A stretch of 64,000 bases of DNA from Onchidella celtica (taxonomy: Eukaryota > Mollusca > Gastropoda > Systellommatophora > Onchidiidae), in NCBI GenBank assembly GCA_963931925.1, contig OZ007571.1, forward strand, positions 61,963,589 through 62,027,588. The letters are read 5' to 3'. The position numbers were made by a program, and so were the translations under genes. Below, one piece after another: positions 60,918 through 64,000 of this stretch (position 1 is its first letter; the number at the start of each line of letters is the position of its first letter). Below the pieces are notes generated by a model. That model had not been told where the DNA came from. It did not search any database and saw only the letters and a list, made by a program, of their open reading frames with translations.

Positions 60918-61144
60918 CTCTTTGTGTGCCAATCACCGATATATCGGTTCTTCCGCTAGTCACATTTGTGCCAATCGCCGATGTAGGGCCTATCGGTTCA
61001 CAAGAATTCTAGGCCTTTTCGTTGAGGGAAGACAGAAAGTTGACTTTCTTCTAATAGATGTTGCTGTAGTTAGTCTTCCTTCAGCTCCCCCGCTAGTTTC
61101 TTCTTGTATCGGCAAACGTGGCAAAATTTATGGCACACATAGAG
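60918..61144. mobile_element. TTAA-flanked miniature element, best preserved
   Basis: TTAA at 60914-60917 and 61145-61148. The ends CTCTTTGTGTGCCA and (reverse complement) CTCTATGTGTGCCA differ at one base in 14. It contains ATCACCGATATATCGG and a second ATCGCCGATGT motif. 227 bp, non-coding; piggyBac-like by its target. Confidence 0.75.
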
Positions 61145-61886
61145 TTAAAATGAAATTAATAATCTTCGTATTCATATCTAATGTGCTCGATCGTTCTTAG
61201 TTAATTCTGGGTGAGACGCTGTAATTAGACTGTTCTTTTCCCAGCACGTTTTATTCAAACTATTTCTGTATCTAGTAGAATGTGACATAAAACAGAATAT
61301 GATGACGCCATATTATTTGATTTATTTCAGGGTGATCTAGAATGGAGTGATCTTAGTTTACAATAGAGAGTGGGAAAGTTAAGAACATGTGTTTAATGAA
61401 ACATCGATGAAGATGTTTTGAAAGCAAAGCGGGAAAGAGAAGGTGGCGGGGAACATCATTTTTGACAAAGGGAAAGAAGATAATTGTACTCACAGAAGGT
61501 TGATCTTCCGTAATGTATTGTTCGGGCGGGACATGGCAATGCCTTTTAGTGGATCAGCCATGCACGTGGGCTCTGAAATAGATTGTCAGAATAATAGTGT
61601 AGTACCTCGTCATTGTTTACCATCACTGGGCGTTCAACCGTTGTTTAACCCCAATACAAGCATTACCTGAATATTTAAAACAGTCTGCCACCTCCCGTGC
61701 CCCAAAAGTCGCTCATGGATTCGAGTGCAGGCCTTATGCGTCATTAACTTACACAGGGTCCTTTTAACCACAACACGACATGAGCTCCTTATGTGTTACA
61801 GTCGTCACTGTAAAACGGCTGGGAAATCTTTAAAACTGCACAGACAATATTGTGAGTGCTATGCTAGCATGTTTCATTTGTTTCTC

Positions 61887-62390
61887 TAGTGGGGCTGTGG
61901 ACCTATATGATACCTCCCCCCCCCCCTTTACTCCCTATCTTCCCTAGTGGGGCTGTGGACCTACGACCCCTCCTCCCCCTTTACTCCCTATCTTCCCTAG
62001 TGGGGCTGTGGGCCTGCAATCCCTCCCCCACCCCCTTTACTCCCTATCTTCCCTAGTGGGGCTGTGGGCCTGCAATCCCTCCCCCACCCCCTTTACTCCC
62101 TATCGTCCCTAGTGGGGCTGTGGGCCTGCAATCCCTCCCCCACCCCCTTTACTCCCTATCGTCCCTAGTGGGGCTGTGGGCCTGCAATCCCTCCCCCACC
62201 CCCTTTACTCCCTATCTTCCCTAGTGGGGCTGTGGGCCTGCAATCCCTCCCCCACCCCCTTTACTCCGTATCGTCCCTAGTGGGGCTGTGGGCCTGCAAT
62301 CCCTCCCCCACCCCCTTTACTCCCTATCGTCCCTAGTGGGGCTGTGGGCCTGCAATCCCTCCCCCACCCCATTTACTCCCTATCTTCCCC
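61887..62390. repeat. 56 bp minisatellite, 9 copies
   Basis: Unit TAGTGGGGCTGTGGGCCTGC, then AATCCCTCCCCCACCCCCTT and TACTCCCTATCGTCCC. Copies 3-9 are almost identical and alternate between TATCGTCCC and TATCTTCCC, so the array grew by copying larger blocks. Strong strand asymmetry: C/T-rich on plus. Confidence 0.95.
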
Positions 62391-64000
62391 ACCCATGCAT
62401 ACATTAAAAAAAAAAGAAATCAATGTGGGGAAAGTGGTTCCTCTTGATGGGATTCCAGTCCTGGGTGAGCTCTTATCCAGATTGGCCGTATTCAGCCACA
62501 AGTGCCGCGTCAGAGTCAAATAGACCCTTGAACTGCTTGCAGACATCATGTTACTGGAGGGAAGCATATTGAAATTGTGAGACCTCATTTTAATAGCAAT
62601 CTTGAACTAGAAGCGCCATACTTTGGTAAACAAATAAATTCTGCAATCCAGCCACTCATATTCTATTTAAGGAACCCAGAAACGGCACTCATCAATATGC
62701 AAATCTTTTTTTTAGGGGGGGGGGGGCTGAGCTGGCGTGGTATTTTGGCATAACTAAACAATTTTCGTTCAAAACCTGTTTTCTATTTCCCTTTTCTCCT
62801 CCGAGACTTACAACCCTCTTTCTAGTCCTTAAAATTAAAAGAATTCATCTTGACGATTCAAGAAAATGCCTTAAGTTCACAGTTTGGGTGTTGCATTTTT
62901 TCTGAGGAAGCTTCTATTTGAGTACATAGGGATTGCCGCCTCATTATCCATGCAGCATTTCATTATTAAGTGAAAGTCGTCGTTACGGGACAGTGGCATT
63001 TTTACATTATAAGCTATAGTTGAACAGTGAACAAAACTCAGATTTTCTCTATTCGGCTTTAATCTGACCACGGTCCCCCGCGGATGAACAAACCACAAAC
63101 CTCCAATCCGGATGCCACTGAAATGTCTGCTCTTGCTAAGCTGGCGTGCTAATTTATGCACGCGCGAACTTTTTGGAGATGGTAGCCGTTGCTGCTGTTT
63201 TTGGTGCCTTTCAGACGCGGGGTCATGCTGGAGGTTGGCACCAGCCCGTATTCTAGTGAAACAACGGGCACGTAGGTAGGCAAGGAGCGTTCGTCTACAG
63301 CATTCAACACGGAGAGTTGCGACATTGGTCTCTTAATACGAATCTGAATATAACTGTCTCGGCTGTCCATCTTTCAAAGCCTGTTTGCACGGTAGGAATC
63401 AATAAAGAACTTGAATTCACTTGTAGAATCTAATTCATTTTTCTGGGACGTTGGGCGTATGTGTGAGACTCAAAGACTTCACATTTATGGAAGCGGTTAA
63501 AATATAATTTGTCCAATATCCACTTCCAGGCACAAACTGCATAATTCACTGTTAGTTCCTCTCCTTCCGTAAGGGAAAGAAATTTCCTAAGTATATAATA
63601 TGTGAAACACAGGCTGCAGATGCGACTTGGGAGACGGTGCACTTAAATCTTGAAAGCTGGCAACACCGCAGACATGCCTTTCTGTTTACTATCTTGGTGA
63701 GAACTTATGAATATGCAAGAGTCCTGTTTCCTTTCTCTTATGTTGACAAGTGGAATTAAAAGTTCCTAAAGTCAACGACTGGGTTGGACAAGCCAAAGAC
63801 TATAAGACTAATAGTAATAGCCATGCCGTTAGTCCATAACACTTTTGTCAGGTTAATCCTTGTAAGTATCAAGAATGGCTCGGGAGCGTTACGGTCAGGT
63901 CCTCCCCTGCATAATGCTTTTACAGTGTTGCGACCTTGACTGATTGTCTTGTGTATATATAACTGTAATTTATAAAGCACTATCTCAAACACATCTGTAC
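62391..64000. other. right end, no confident gene
   Basis: A minus-strand ORF at 63370-63149 begins MDSRDSYIQIRIKRPMSQ and has natural-looking composition but no good donor. It might be a small first exon, though I would not call it. The rest shows nothing. Confidence 0.35.

Overview
The window is animal nuclear DNA, most likely from a lophotrochozoan and probably a mollusc. It is A+T-rich, its genes are split by GT-AG introns, pyrimidine microsatellites are abundant, and it carries many kinds of decayed transposons: LINEs, tRNA-derived SINEs, and hAT-, piggyBac-, Tc1/mariner- and Helitron-like elements. There are no bacterial operons, ribosome-binding sites or CRISPR arrays. The species call is inference from gene content and repeat style.

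Left part (0-19 kb). Two genes can be rebuilt with every splice phase closing. The first, on the plus strand, is a 7-exon, 335-residue homologue of RIMOC1 (human C5orf51), a protein tied to RAB7A and the MON1-CCZ1 guanine-exchange complex. The second, on the minus strand, is a 5-exon, 295-residue Asn/Ser-rich protein that I do not recognise. It ends in a compact, well-ordered C-terminal segment that looks like the constrained part. The two genes converge. The 7 kb between them holds a SINE, tandem duplications, two TTAA-flanked miniature elements and a Helitron-like copy.

Middle and right part (24-58 kb). A set of minus-strand candidate exons runs from about 58 kb down to 24 kb. Several adjacent pairs have good splice sites and agreeing phases. 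The two large 3' exons (29.0-30.5 kb and 24.05-25.95 kb) encode long, polar, probably disordered Ser/Asn-rich sequence. The chain is broken by in-frame stops and by several short-range frame changes, although the two left-hand genes and a LINE ORF in the same window are clean. I read it as an unprocessed, recently decayed or mis-assembled gene of unknown identity. The introns are packed with transposon debris.

Mobile elements. A foldback repeat family has four copies; three are bounded by exact 13-16 bp direct repeats, so they are real insertions. Elsewhere there are a 3' LINE reverse-transcriptase ORF, a second LINE tail, a deletion-derivative mariner nested in an older Helitron-like copy, two hAT-like elements, three TTAA-flanked elements, and a 528 bp duplicated block lying on both sides of the LINE cluster. 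Minisatellites with 24, 44, 48 and 56 bp periods and five large CT/GA tracts complete the picture. The right end (58-64 kb) has no gene I can defend.
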